Shown piece after piece: positions 25,160-34,596 of a stretch of 64,000 bases of DNA (positions are counted from its first letter, which is position 1; the number at the start of each line of letters is the position of its first letter). Made by a program: the position numbers and the translations under genes. The stretch spans positions 62,001 through 126,000 of the forward strand of contig NZ_JANKOF010000001.1 in the NCBI RefSeq assembly GCF_024655565.1, read 5' to 3'. The notes under the pieces are model-generated. The model made no database searches, was not told the DNA's origin, and saw only the letters and a program-made list of their open reading frames with translations. The stretch is from Nitratireductor sp. ZSWI3 (GTDB taxonomy: Bacteria > Pseudomonadota > Alphaproteobacteria > Rhizobiales > Rhizobiaceae).

Positions 25160-27838
25160 ATGACGGCTGTGCAGGGCCTGCCCGAGACCAGGACGACATG
25201 CCCCTATTGCGGTGTCGGTTGCGGTGTGCTGGTCGGCACAAGCGAGGCCCGCCGCGCGGTGGTGCGGGGCGATCCCGATCATCCGGCCAATTTCGGGAAG
25301 CTCTGCTCGAAAGGAATGGCGCTGGCCGAGACGTTCGGCCTCGACGGGCGGTTGTTGGAGCCGGAAATCGGGCGCCGCAAGGCTTCCTGGGACGAGGCGC
25401 TCGAACGCGTCGCCGGCACGTTCGCCGAAACGATCGCAAGACATGGTCCCGACTCCGTGGCCTTCTATGTCTCGGGGCAATTGCTGACCGAGGATTATTA
25501 CGTCGCCAACAAGCTGATGAAGGGCTTCATCGGCTCGGCCAACATCGATACGAATTCGCGCCTGTGCATGGCATCCTCGGTGGCCGGGCACAAGCGTGCC
25601 TTCGGCGAGGATGTCGTTCCCGGGCTTTACGCCGATCTGGAAGAGGCCGATCTCGTCGTTCTGGCCGGTTCCAACCTCGCTTGGTGCCATCCCATCCTGC
25701 ACCGGCGCTTGATGGAAGCGCGCCGCCGGCGCGGCACGCGCATCGTCGTCATCGACCCGCGGCGCACGGCGTCCAGCTCCGACTGCGATCTGCATCTCGG
25801 CCTGCGGCCGGGGTCCGACGTGCTTCTGTTCAACGCGCTCCTTTCATATCTGGCCAAGGCGGATCTGCTCGACCACGCCTTCATCCGCGATCATACGAGC
25901 GGGATTGACGAGGCTGTGGCCCTGGCATCGGCCGATGCGGCTTCGCTCAAGGATGTGGCGGAACGTTGCGGGCTCGCGCCGGCCGATCTGGAACTGTTCT
26001 TTGAATGGTTCGGCAAGACTCGCCGGACGGTGACGGTCTACAGCCAGGGGATCAACCAGTCGGCACGCGGCACCGACAAGGTCAACGCGATCATCAATTG
26101 TCACCTTGCGACCGGGCGCATCGGCGAGCCGGGAATGGGGCCGTTCTCCGTTACGGGCCAGCCGAACGCCATGGGCGGCCGGGAGGTCGGCGGGCTCGCC
26201 AATCAGCTCGCCGCGCATATGGGCTTCGACGATCCGTCGGTGGAGCGGGTTTCCCGCTTCTGGAAGGCGCCGCGGATCGCCCGGGGCGAAGGGCTGAAGG
26301 CCGTCGACATGTTCGGTGCGGTGGCCGACGGCCGCATCAAGGCCTTGTGGATCATGGGCACCAATCCGGCCGTCAGCATGCCGGATGCGGGGCGGGTGCG
26401 CGCGGCGATAAGGGCCTGCCCGTTCGTCGTCGTTTCCGACGTGACGCGAACCGATACCACGCGCCTGGCCGATGTCCTGCTGCCGGCGCTCGGCTGGGGC
26501 GAGAAGGACGGAACCGTCACCAATTCCGAGCGCCGCATCTCTCGTCAAAGGGCGTTCCTTGCAGCGCCGGGCACGGCGCGGCCGGATTGGTGGATCATCA
26601 GCCAGGTCGCGCAGCGCATGGGCTTTGCCGATGCCTTCGGCTATGCGTCGAGTGCCGAGATCTTCCGCGAGCATGCGGCCCTTTCCGGTTTTGAGAATGA
26701 CGGCGTGCGCCTGTTCGATATCGGCAGCCTGGCTTCGCTGGCCGAAGAGGCTTACGAGGCGATGGAGCCTGCGACGTGGCCACTCCCCGCAGGGCCGGCG
26801 ATTCGCCGGCAGCGTTTTTTCCGCGACGGCGGTTTTGCGACGGGTGACGGGCGCGCCCGCTTCGTGCCGGTGCGCCAGGAAGGGCCGGCGCTCCTTCCGG
26901 ACATCGACTTCCCGATGGTCCTGAACAGCGGCCGCATGCGTGACCAGTGGCATACGATGACACGCACGGGCCGCGTTCCGCAGTTGACCGCCAACGCGCC
27001 GGAACCGGTGCTGGACATCGAACCGCGCGACGCGGCCGGAATGGGCATCGGCGAGGGCGATCTCGTCCGCATTCAGAGCCGTTTCGGCTTTGCCAGGGCG
27101 AAGGCCCGCCTGACCGACACCCAAAAGCGCGGCGAGGTTTTCCTGCCGATGCACTGGAGCGGGTTCTTTGCGGCCAACGCCGCGGCAGGCGCGCTTTCCA
27201 ATCCGGCGACGGATCCCCAGTCGGGGCAGCCCGAGCTCAAGCATGTCCCGGTCAGGCTGGTGCGCGAGGCGTGCGGCTGGGAAGGCATGTTGCTGACCCG
27301 CCGTGACATACGGCCGTCCGGATTGGTGCACTGGAGCCGCAGCGCCGTCAGCGGCGGCTGGCTCTACAGGATGACGGGAACGGAGCCGGCCGACCAGGGC
27401 ATGCTCCTGGCGCGCCTGTTGCTGGACCCGCGCGGTCGGGAGCGCATGATCGAGTATACGGACCGGCACGGGCCGGCCTTCCGTGCCGCATCGACCGATG
27501 CCGAAGGAAGGCTTGCCGAGGTGCTTCTGGTTGCGCCGCCCGGAGCGCTGCCGGACCGGGACTGGCTCCTGGCGCTGTTCGCCTCCGGGGAGCCGCTCGA
27601 GCCTGCCGACAGGCAAGGCCTGCTGGCCGGGCGCCTCGCCAGAGCGCAGCCGCCGGTCGGCCGTATCATCTGCTCCTGCTTCGGTGTCGGGATCAACCAG
27701 ATCACCGAGGCGGTGGCACGCGGATGCACCAGTGTCGAAGCCGTCGGAAATGCCACACGCGCCGGAACCAATTGCGGCTCATGTCTTTCCGAGATCAGGG
27801 GGATCGTTCATGCGTCTCGTCTCGACGCTGCCGAGTAA
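25160..27838 (+). CDS. nasA: Assimilatory nitrate reductase catalytic subunit with C-terminal BFD domain
   Basis: An 892-residue molybdenum enzyme reducing nitrate to nitrite. Cys14, Cys17, Cys21 and Cys49 bind an N-terminal [4Fe-4S] cluster; the molybdopterin-binding domains follow (QPNAMGGREVGGLANQL motif, and the molydopterin-dinucleotide domain near 650-760). The C-terminus adds a BFD-like [2Fe-2S] domain with Cys838, Cys840, Cys872 and Cys875, as in bacterial NasA proteins that take electrons from an NADH-linked partner. No separate NasB-type reductase is in the window, so its electron donor is unclear. The start follows nirD by two bases; the end overlaps cysG. Confidence 0.94.
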   Translation: MTAVQGLPETRTTCPYCGVGCGVLVGTSEARRAVVRGDPDHPANFGKLCSKGMALAETFGLDGRLLEPEIGRRKASWDEALERVAGTFAETIARHGPDSVAFYVSGQLLTEDYYVANKLMKGFIGSANIDTNSRLCMASSVAGHKRAFGEDVVPGLYADLEEADLVVLAGSNLAWCHPILHRRLMEARRRRGTRIVVIDPRRTASSSDCDLHLGLRPGSDVLLFNALLSYLAKADLLDHAFIRDHTSGIDEAVALASADAASLKDVAERCGLAPADLELFFEWFGKTRRTVTVYSQGINQSARGTDKVNAIINCHLATGRIGEPGMGPFSVTGQPNAMGGREVGGLANQLAAHMGFDDPSVERVSRFWKAPRIARGEGLKAVDMFGAVADGRIKALWIMGTNPAVSMPDAGRVRAAIRACPFVVVSDVTRTDTTRLADVLLPALGWGEKDGTVTNSERRISRQRAFLAAPGTARPDWWIISQVAQRMGFADAFGYASSAEIFREHAALSGFENDGVRLFDIGSLASLAEEAYEAMEPATWPLPAGPAIRRQRFFRDGGFATGDGRARFVPVRQEGPALLPDIDFPMVLNSGRMRDQWHTMTRTGRVPQLTANAPEPVLDIEPRDAAGMGIGEGDLVRIQSRFGFARAKARLTDTQKRGEVFLPMHWSGFFAANAAAGALSNPATDPQSGQPELKHVPVRLVREACGWEGMLLTRRDIRPSGLVHWSRSAVSGGWLYRMTGTEPADQGMLLARLLLDPRGRERMIEYTDRHGPAFRAASTDAEGRLAEVLLVAPPGALPDRDWLLALFASGEPLEPADRQGLLAGRLARAQPPVGRIICSCFGVGINQITEAVARGCTSVEAVGNATRAGTNCGSCLSEIRGIVHASRLDAAE

Positions 27839-29285
27839 GCGGCGCCCCGCGCCGATCAAGCCGCTGTCCGTGCTGCCGGTTTTCATGAATCTCGCCGGCA
27901 GGGACGTGCTTCTGGCCGGGGGGACGCAGGCCGTCGCCTGGAAGGCCGAGCTGCTGGTGGCGGCGGGCGCCAGGGTGAAGCTCGTCGCCCCGCAGGCGGA
28001 AATGGACGAGGAGACGATGCGTCTGATCCTGGCCACCGAACGCGCAACGCTCCTTCACCACGACCGCACATGGCGGTCGTCCGATCTCGAGACCGCGGTC
28101 GTCGCCATCGCCGATGCGGCTGACGAGGAGGAGGCGCAATCTTTCGCCGCCGCCGCCCGCAGGGCTGGCGTGCCCTGCAACGTCATCGACCGGCCCGAGC
28201 ACTGCTCCTTTCAGTTCGGCTCGATCGTCAATCGCTCGCCCGTCGTGGTGGGAATATCCACATCCGGTGCGGCACCGGTGCTCGGGCAGGCCGTGCGGCG
28301 GCGCATCGAAACCCTGTTGCCGCCAACGCTGGCCGCCTGGGCGGCGTTTGCCGGCCGCATGCGCGGTGTCATTTGCCGCGCCAACGCTTCGGGGGCGAGG
28401 CGGCGGGCCTTCTGGGAGGCGTTCGTCGATGCGGCCTTCGGCGCCCCGCCAGCCCCGGACGATGCGGCCGCATACCGCCTTTTGAACACGCAGGCGGCCG
28501 GTGGAGCGCCTTCTTCCGGCCGGGTGACCTTCGTCGGCGCCGGCCCCGGCGATCCCGAGCACCTGACCTTGAAGGCGGTGCGGGCGCTGCAGGCCGCGGA
28601 CGTCATCCTGTTCGACGATCTCGTTTCGGATGCCGTCCTGGAGCTGGCGCGCCGCGAGGCGAAACGCATCCTCGTCGGCAAGAGGGCCGGGCGCCCGAGC
28701 TGCCGGCAGCACGAGATCAACGGGATGATGATCACGCTGGCCAGGTCGGGGCGGCATGTGGTGCGGCTCAAATCCGGCGATCCGGCGATTTTCGGGCGCG
28801 GCGGTGAGGAGATCGAGGCCCTGCAGGCGCAAGGCATTCCCTTCACCGTCGTTCCCGGTATCTCCGCCGGTCCGGCTCTGGCGGCTTCGCTCGGGATCTC
28901 GCTGACGCATCGCGATGCGGCGCGGCAGGTGCGGTTCATCACCGGGCACTCGAAGCATGGCGGCCTGCCATCCGACATCGACCTTCCGGGCATCCTTCAC
29001 CCATCCGCGACGACCATCGTCTATATGGGTGGCCGGACCGCCAGAGAGCTCTCTTCCCGTCTCATCGCGCTCGGCATGGCGCCTGCGACATCGGTTGCGG
29101 TGGGCGTCGCGCTTGGTCGCCCGGAAGAGCGGCTCGGCTTCGCGACGCTCGACACGCTCGCCGCTTATGTGGAAAATGCCGGGCTGAACAATCCCATCGT
29201 GATCGGCATTGGGAAGGTCTTTCAGCAGGCCGCCGCCGCTAAGCGACCGGCGGAAGAGCCGTCATTCCGCGCCCGGCATGTTTGA
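27810..29285 (+). CDS. cysG: Siroheme synthase (precorrin-2 dehydrogenase/ferrochelatase and SUMT)
   Basis: A 491-residue bifunctional CysG. The N-terminal part (about 20-215) is the NAD-dependent dehydrogenase/ferrochelatase domain; the C-terminal part (about 228-480) is uroporphyrinogen-III C-methyltransferase with VGAGPGDPEHLTLKA, the VVPGISAGPAL segment and RLKSGDPAIFGRGGEE motifs. It makes siroheme for NirB. The ATG at 27810 overlaps nasA by 29 bases; an earlier start would extend into nasA without family similarity. Its 3-prime end overlaps the convergent uxuB gene by 24 bases. Confidence 0.92.
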   Translation: MRLVSTLPSKRRPAPIKPLSVLPVFMNLAGRDVLLAGGTQAVAWKAELLVAAGARVKLVAPQAEMDEETMRLILATERATLLHHDRTWRSSDLETAVVAIADAADEEEAQSFAAAARRAGVPCNVIDRPEHCSFQFGSIVNRSPVVVGISTSGAAPVLGQAVRRRIETLLPPTLAAWAAFAGRMRGVICRANASGARRRAFWEAFVDAAFGAPPAPDDAAAYRLLNTQAAGGAPSSGRVTFVGAGPGDPEHLTLKAVRALQAADVILFDDLVSDAVLELARREAKRILVGKRAGRPSCRQHEINGMMITLARSGRHVVRLKSGDPAIFGRGGEEIEALQAQGIPFTVVPGISAGPALAASLGISLTHRDAARQVRFITGHSKHGGLPSDIDLPGILHPSATTIVYMGGRTARELSSRLIALGMAPATSVAVGVALGRPEERLGFATLDTLAAYVENAGLNNPIVIGIGKVFQQAAAAKRPAEEPSFRARHV

Positions 29286-30767
29286 CGAAGGCTCCATTGC
29301 CCGGACTTCGCGACGGATGGCCTCGCCCATCGTCGTTTCGAGCATGGCCGAGAGAGCCCGCTCGACGGCGCGGCGCCACGTCTGGCTCCGTGAAAGCTCC
29401 TGCGGGAAAAGGCCGGGCAGCGCGTGGAGAGCGCCCGCGACCGCAGCGGCGTCCTTGTCGTCCACCCCGGCAAGCAGGTTCCGGATCCGCGCTTCGAGGG
29501 GATCGCGCAGGGCATAGGCGGACCCGTCATCCCGCCGGCCGAGGCAGTAGCGCATCCAGGCGGCGACCGCGAAGGCGAATGGGCGAATGTCACCGTCCTT
29601 GTCGAGCAGTTCGACGGCCGGTTTCAGCAGGCGCTGCGGCAGCTTCTCCGTGCCGTCCATGGCGATCTGGTAAGTCTCGTGCGCAATGGCCGGATTGCTG
29701 AAGCGTTCGGTCAATTGACGCGTATAGTCGCCGAAGTCGATACCGGCGAGCGGTTCGAGCGTCGCCGCTGCGGCCTGCAAATGCCGGGCGACCAGCCGGG
29801 CAAGCGCCGGCGCCGCCATGACGTCACGCACATGGGTGCAGCCGGACAGGAAACCGGCATAGGCGAGCATGGAGTGCGTTCCGTTGAGCATTCTGAGCTT
29901 CATCCGCTCGTAAGGCGCGACGTCGCTGACGAAGATCGCGCCTCCGGCCTCCCAGTGCGGCCGGCCGAGCGGAAAGTCGTCCTCGATGACCCACTGGCTG
30001 AACGGCTCGGTCTCGATCGCCGCATGGTCCTCGCAGCCGGTCAGGCGCCGCGCTTCGGCCAGCGTCTCTTCGGTCGCCGCGGGCGTGATCCGGTCCACCA
30101 TGGTCGAGGGAAAGGAGACGTTCTGCCCGATCCACAGGCCGAGCTCGGCATCGATGGCATCGGCGAAGCTGACCACGCCGGCCCGCAGGAGCGCTCCGTT
30201 CTCCGGCAGATTGTCGCAGCAAAGAACCGTGAAGGGCGGAATGCCGGCCTGCCGGCGAAGGCGCAGAGCCTCGACGATCAGGCCCAGCACGCCGGCCGGG
30301 TGGCGCGGATCGGCAAGATCGGCGTCGATGGCGGGGTGTGAACGGTCGATGGTGCGTTTCGCGCGATCGATGCCGTAGGCCTTCTCCGTCACCGTCAGGC
30401 TGACGATGCGCGTCGACCGGTCGGCCATGGTCTCGAGGATCCCGGTTGTGCCTTGCGCCGCCGTCAGCACCCGGCTGATGCTGCCGATGATCCGCGCGCT
30501 CGTGCCCGTCGCACCGCGTTCGATCAGTGTGTAGAGGCCGTTCTGCGGATTGAGCGCGGCGGCAGTTGCCGTGCCGCGCAGGCTGACGCCGACGATGCGC
30601 CAGTCGCCGCCGGCCGCCGCCAGCGCGTTGTCCGTATAGGCGGCCTGATGGGCGCGATGAAATGCGCCGAGACCGAGATGGACGATGCCGCTTCCGTGCT
30701 CGTCCGGGGCAAAGGCGGGCAGACGAACCCCCGCCTTGACGTGGTCGAGCCCTGCCAGGCGTTTCAT
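29262..30767 (-). CDS. uxuB: Fructuronate reductase (mannitol dehydrogenase family)
   Basis: A 501-residue member of the long-chain mannitol dehydrogenase family. The N-terminal Rossmann region begins IVHLGLGAFHRAHQA and the catalytic lysine region is KLRMLNGTHSMLAYAG. Such proteins next to uxuA interconvert D-fructuronate and D-mannonate with NADH. Its start overlaps the uxuA stop by four bases, so the pair is one transcript, with uxuA first. A mannitol or altronate role is possible on family grounds, but the neighbour favours fructuronate. Confidence 0.87.
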   Translation of the reverse strand: MKRLAGLDHVKAGVRLPAFAPDEHGSGIVHLGLGAFHRAHQAAYTDNALAAAGGDWRIVGVSLRGTATAAALNPQNGLYTLIERGATGTSARIIGSISRVLTAAQGTTGILETMADRSTRIVSLTVTEKAYGIDRAKRTIDRSHPAIDADLADPRHPAGVLGLIVEALRLRRQAGIPPFTVLCCDNLPENGALLRAGVVSFADAIDAELGLWIGQNVSFPSTMVDRITPAATEETLAEARRLTGCEDHAAIETEPFSQWVIEDDFPLGRPHWEAGGAIFVSDVAPYERMKLRMLNGTHSMLAYAGFLSGCTHVRDVMAAPALARLVARHLQAAAATLEPLAGIDFGDYTRQLTERFSNPAIAHETYQIAMDGTEKLPQRLLKPAVELLDKDGDIRPFAFAVAAWMRYCLGRRDDGSAYALRDPLEARIRNLLAGVDDKDAAAVAGALHALPGLFPQELSRSQTWRRAVERALSAMLETTMGEAIRREVRAMEPSSNMPGAE

Positions 30768-31981
30768 CGGGTCGCACCTGATGCCGGATGCGCCAGGGCA
30801 GTCATGATGCCGCGCAGTTCCGCAAGACCCTTGAGACGGCCGATGGCCGGGTAGCCGGGCTGCGCGCGTCTGGTCAGGTCGTCCAGGATGTCCTGGCCAT
30901 GGTCGGGGCGCATGGGGATCGAGTGGTCGGCCCTGCCTTCGGCCCGCCGCATCGCCTCTTCCTTCAGCACGGCAGCCACCAGGGCAACCATGTCCGTGTC
31001 GCCGCGAAGGTGCTCGTCTTCGAAGAAGGAGCCGCGGATCGCCGTCGTGTCGCGCTTCACGTTGCGCAGGTGCAGGAAATGCACGCGCGATCCCAGGCGC
31101 TGCATCATGCCCGGCAGGTCGTTGTCCGGCCGCGCCCCGAGCGAACCGGAGCACAGGGTGATGCCGTTCGCCGGCGAGTCCACGGCTTCCATCATGAGAC
31201 GGTAGTCGTCCTCGGTGGACATGATGCGCGGCAGGCCGAGGAGATCGAAGGGCGGGTCATCCGGATGGCAGCAGAGCCTGACATTGAGTTTCTCGACCAC
31301 CGGAACCACCTCCTCGAGGAAGGCGATGAAGTGGGCGCGCAGCAGATCCGTATCGATCGCATCATACTCGGCGATGTGCCGGCGCACGTCATCGAGGGTG
31401 AAGTGCTCTGCCGCCCCCGGCAGCCCGAAGACGATGTTTCTGGCGAGCGTCCCGCATGCTGCCTCGTCCATGGAGGCGAAGCGTTCGGCGGCTTCCTGGA
31501 CGAGGTCTTCGGGAAAGTCGTTGACGGCGTTGCGGCGCTTGAGGACGTGGATGTCGAAAACCGCGAAATCGACGTAGTCGAAGCGCATGCAGGTGGCGCC
31601 CGTCGGCCGGCGCCATGCGAGATCCGTCCGCGTCCAGTCCAGAACCGGCATGAAGTTGTAGCAGACGGTCCTGATGCCGGCATCGGCCAGATGGCCGAGG
31701 CTGACCTTGTAGTTTTCGACGTGCCGGCGCCAGTCGCCCTTCTGCTTCTTGATGTCCTCGGAGACGGGCAGGCTCTCGACCACCTCCCAGGAGAGGCCGG
31801 AAGGGCTACCATCCTTCATCGTTGCGATCTGCTGCTGCCGCTCGGCGATCTCCGACGGGCTCCACACCTCTCCGGTCGGTACATGATGCAAGGCCGAGAC
31901 CACCCCCTCGACGCCCGCCTGCAGCATGTCATCGATCGAGACCAGGTCTTTGGGTCCGAACCAGCGCCACGTTTGCCTCAT
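30764..31981 (-). CDS. uxuA: Mannonate dehydratase
   Basis: A 405-residue xylose-isomerase-like TIM barrel enzyme of the UxuA family that dehydrates D-mannonate to 2-keto-3-deoxy-D-gluconate. Family marks are MRQTWRWFGPKD at the start, CYNFMPVLDWTRTDL in the middle and metal-binding histidines/cysteine around LCCHPDDPP and FLHLRNVKR. Start 31981 follows GAGGAAAG. It is divergent from the gntR gene, probably its regulator. The product would feed KDG kinase/aldolase, not present here. Confidence 0.92.
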   Translation of the reverse strand: MRQTWRWFGPKDLVSIDDMLQAGVEGVVSALHHVPTGEVWSPSEIAERQQQIATMKDGSPSGLSWEVVESLPVSEDIKKQKGDWRRHVENYKVSLGHLADAGIRTVCYNFMPVLDWTRTDLAWRRPTGATCMRFDYVDFAVFDIHVLKRRNAVNDFPEDLVQEAAERFASMDEAACGTLARNIVFGLPGAAEHFTLDDVRRHIAEYDAIDTDLLRAHFIAFLEEVVPVVEKLNVRLCCHPDDPPFDLLGLPRIMSTEDDYRLMMEAVDSPANGITLCSGSLGARPDNDLPGMMQRLGSRVHFLHLRNVKRDTTAIRGSFFEDEHLRGDTDMVALVAAVLKEEAMRRAEGRADHSIPMRPDHGQDILDDLTRRAQPGYPAIGRLKGLAELRGIMTALAHPASGATR

Positions 31982-32128
31982 TCTTTCCTCGCCATTCTGT
32001 CGGCCTGATGCCGGTGGTCTTGAACCAATCTGCCATGTTGTCGGCCTGCGCCAGCCCCCGCGACAGCGGCATGGACCCTTCGTGGGACCCTTGGGGCCGA
32101 CAGACGGCAGCAACGGACACAGTCGTAG

Positions 32129-32143
32129 CAGCAAAGCTTGCTG
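32129..32143. promoter_or_regulatory. Candidate operator between uxuA and gntR
   Basis: CAGCAA-AGC-TTGCTG is a perfect 15-base palindrome next to a TTGACT (-35-like) element, and a direct repeat AGTATGG-A-AGTATGG follows at 32150-32164. The location in the divergent promoter region makes GntR binding plausible, nothing more. Confidence 0.35.
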
Positions 32144-32192
32144 TTGACTAGTATGGAAGTATGGTGCAGTGTTGATGCGGGAGATGGAAGAC

Positions 32193-32891
32193 ATGCTTCA
32201 GGCAAAGCCGGATTGGATGATTGAGCAGGGTGCGCCGGTCGGGCCGCAGCTCTACCGGATTCTGCGCGAGCGCGTCATCCGCAACGATCTGCCGCCCGGC
32301 AGCCGAATTTCCGAATCCGAGATCGCGGCGGGATTTGCCGTCAGCCGCCAGCCGGTCCGCGAGGCGTTCATCAAGCTCGCCGAAGAGGGGTTGCTTGAGG
32401 TGCGCCCTCAACGCGGGACGTTCGTGCGCAAGATCTCGACGGCCGCCGTGATGGACGCCCGCTTCGTGCGTGAAGCGGTCGAGGCGGATGTCGTGAAACT
32501 CCTCGCTGAAACCCCCGATCCGGCGCTTGCCCGCGAGCTGACCGGGCAGTTGGTCGAGCAGCGCAAGGCGGTGGCCGACAAGGATGTGCATCGCTTCCTG
32601 GAATGCGATGAACGGTTTCACCGCACCTTGGCGGAAGCCGCCGGCAAGGCGCGTGCCTGGCATGTGGTGGAAGGGCTGAAATCACAGATGGACCGCGTTC
32701 GCTACATGACGGCGGCGCATTTTCCCATGCACAAGCTGATCGAGCAGCACACGGCCATAGCGCAAACCATCGCGGCCGGCGACAAGGCCGGTGCCGAAAC
32801 GGCGATGCGCGGCCACCTGCGCGAGATCCTGAACGACCTGCCGGCCATTGTCGGCGACAGGCCGGAATATTTCGAAGACGCGGATCGATGA
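32193..32891 (+). CDS. GntR-family (FadR/FCD type) transcriptional regulator
   Basis: A 232-residue FCD-type GntR regulator: N-terminal winged helix (about residues 15-75, RISESEIAAGFAVSRQPVREAFIKLAEEGLLEVRPQRGTF region) and an all-helical effector domain with metal-binding histidines (DERFHRTLAEAAG, IEQHTAI). I prefer ATG 32193, nine bases after GGGAG; ATGs at 32175 and 32184 lack a good site. It lies between the divergent uxuAB operon and the TRAP transporter genes, so it probably controls both in response to a uronate or aldonate. Confidence 0.88.
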   Translation: MLQAKPDWMIEQGAPVGPQLYRILRERVIRNDLPPGSRISESEIAAGFAVSRQPVREAFIKLAEEGLLEVRPQRGTFVRKISTAAVMDARFVREAVEADVVKLLAETPDPALARELTGQLVEQRKAVADKDVHRFLECDERFHRTLAEAAGKARAWHVVEGLKSQMDRVRYMTAAHFPMHKLIEQHTAIAQTIAAGDKAGAETAMRGHLREILNDLPAIVGDRPEYFEDADR

Positions 32892-32925
32892 GCCGCGTCG
32901 GTGCAATCGGCAAATGGAGGATGAG

Positions 32926-33903
32926 ATGCTGATTTTTTCGCGACTTGGAAAGACGTTGATCGCCGGCGTTGCCGCAAGCATGCTGGCCGGCTCGGCCCTG
33001 GCCGCCGAGGTGACCCTCAAGCTCGGCCACCTGGCGAACGAGGACAACATCTGGCACAAGGCGGCCGTCAAGTTCGGTGAGGAACTGAAGACGCTGACCG
33101 ACGGGCGCATCGAGGTCGAGGTCTATCCGAACGAGTCGCTCGGCAAGGAGATGGATCTCATCAACGGCATGCAGCTTGGCACGGCCGACATGACGATCAC
33201 CGGTGAGAGCCTGCAGAACTGGGCGCCGATGGCGGCCCTTCTGGCCGTGCCCTATGCCTACAGCTCCCTGGAGCACATGGACGAGGTCGCCGGTGGTGAA
33301 ATCGGTGATCGCATCGAAGCCGAGATCGTCGAGAAGGCGCGGGTCCGCCCGGTCGCCTATTTCGCCCGCGGCCCGCGCAACCTCACCTCCAACCGGGAGA
33401 TCAAGTCGCCGGACGATCTGAATGGCCTGAAGCTGCGCGTGCCGAACGTGCCGTTGTTCGTCGATGTCTGGAAGGCGCTTGGCGCAAGCCCGACGCCGAT
33501 GGCCTTCTCCGAAGTCTTCACCTCGCTCCAGAACGGCACCATCGACGGGCAGGAAAACCCGCTGGCGCTGATCAAGTCCGCGAACTTCAACGAGGTGCAG
33601 AAGTTCGTCAACAAGACCGAGCACGTGCGCTCGTGGATTTATCTGGTCATCTCCGAGCTCACCTGGAGCAAACTGTCGGACGCCGACAAGGATGCGGTCA
33701 TGAAGGCTGCGGCAACAACGCAGGCTTATGAGCGCGAGCTTTTCCTCGCCGACGAGGAGCGTCTGGTCGCCGAGCTGCAGGAGAAGGGCATGACCTTCGT
33801 CGACGTCGACAATGCTGCTTTCGCCGCCAAGGCGAAGGATGCGGTGCTGGCCAATGTCAACGAAGCGATCAAGCCGGTCGTCGAGGAACTCTTCGCCAAC
33901 TGA
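32926..33903 (+). CDS. TRAP transporter substrate-binding protein (DctP family)
   Basis: A 325-residue periplasmic protein with a signal peptide of about 26 residues (ending SALAA) and the DctP-family core, including the conserved arginine region KLRVPNVPLFVDVWKALGASP that binds the substrate carboxylate. ATG 32926 follows GGAGG at five bases. With uxuAB and a gulonate/idonate-type dehydrogenase around it, the ligand is likely an aldonate or uronate such as L-gulonate or D-mannonate (inference). A structured spacer separates it from the membrane subunits. Confidence 0.9.
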   Translation: MLIFSRLGKTLIAGVAASMLAGSALAAEVTLKLGHLANEDNIWHKAAVKFGEELKTLTDGRIEVEVYPNESLGKEMDLINGMQLGTADMTITGESLQNWAPMAALLAVPYAYSSLEHMDEVAGGEIGDRIEAEIVEKARVRPVAYFARGPRNLTSNREIKSPDDLNGLKLRVPNVPLFVDVWKALGASPTPMAFSEVFTSLQNGTIDGQENPLALIKSANFNEVQKFVNKTEHVRSWIYLVISELTWSKLSDADKDAVMKAAATTQAYERELFLADEERLVAELQEKGMTFVDVDNAAFAAKAKDAVLANVNEAIKPVVEELFAN

Positions 33904-33904
33904 G

Positions 33905-34024
33905 TAGTGGTGCGATCCCAACAGATGGTACCCATCTGTTGGGAAAAATCGCCCCACCAGATCAACAGCTTGTGGGCTGACTTGTCGAAACAGATGGGGA
34001 CCATCTGTTTCGGTCAGACCACTA
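33905..34024 (+). repeat. Nested palindromic element between dctP and dctQ
   Basis: Outer 7-base arms TAGTGGT (33905) and ACCACTA (34018) enclose two perfect 12-pair hairpins, each with a 3-base loop. The first is CCCAACAGATGG-TAC-complement (33917-33943); the second is CGAAACAGATGG-GGA-complement (33986-34012). Both share the core ACAGATGG...CCATCTGT. It starts one base after the dctP stop. It could be a mobile repeat, an RNA structure limiting read-through to the membrane genes, or a binding array. Confidence 0.8.
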
Positions 34025-34036
34025 GGCATCGCGGTC

Positions 34037-34069
34037 GCAAGGCGCCGGGCGGCCCGTCCGGCGCCTTGC
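34037..34069 (+). repeat. Third strong hairpin in the dctP-dctQ spacer
   Basis: Perfect 12-base arms GCAAGGCGCCGG / CCGGCGCCTTGC around a nine-base loop, 29 bases before dctQ. No T-run follows, so stabilisation of the dctP mRNA end or partial attenuation is more likely than full termination. Confidence 0.7.
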
Positions 34070-34098
34070 GCATCGGGGCTTGAGAGGCAGGTGAGCAG

Positions 34099-34596
34099 AT
34101 GAAGCAGATATTGGGTACGGTCACATGGCTCAGCAGGCTTGGGACGGGCGCTGCGTTTGCCGTGCTGATCCTCGCCGTCGGCATGCAGGTGCTCGGCCGT
34201 TCGGTCCTGGCGGATTCCCCGGTGTGGACGGAGGAGCTGACGCGCTTTGCCCTGCTGTTCCTGGCCGCCTTCGGCGCGGGCCTTTCCTATCGCAGCGGCG
34301 ATCTCGTCAATGTCGACCTGATCTGCGAATCGCTGCCCGGGCGCTGGCCGCTGCGGCTGCGTTTCGTTTCGGCGCTTGCCACGGCTTTCCTGTGCATCCT
34401 GTTGCTAATGCCCGCCTGGACCTTCGCGTCCATCGGCGCGCTGCAGACATCGCCTGCGCTCGGCTGGCGGATGACCTTCATTCACGGATCGATCCTCGTG
34501 CTGCTCGTTTCCCTTGCGGTTTTCTCGGTCCTGCGAGCCATCGGCATCTTGATCGGCGAAGCCGGACCCGATGCTGGTGAAGGAGAGGCTCGATGA
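34099..34596 (+). CDS. TRAP transporter small membrane subunit (DctQ family)
   Basis: A 165-residue inner-membrane protein with four predicted hydrophobic helices and the DctQ-type WTEELTRFALLFLAAFGAG segment after the first two. It pairs with the large subunit encoded next, whose ATG overlaps its stop (ATGA). The start at 34099 is preceded by GAGAGGCAGGTGAGCAG. Confidence 0.88.
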   Translation: MKQILGTVTWLSRLGTGAAFAVLILAVGMQVLGRSVLADSPVWTEELTRFALLFLAAFGAGLSYRSGDLVNVDLICESLPGRWPLRLRFVSALATAFLCILLLMPAWTFASIGALQTSPALGWRMTFIHGSILVLLVSLAVFSVLRAIGILIGEAGPDAGEGEAR

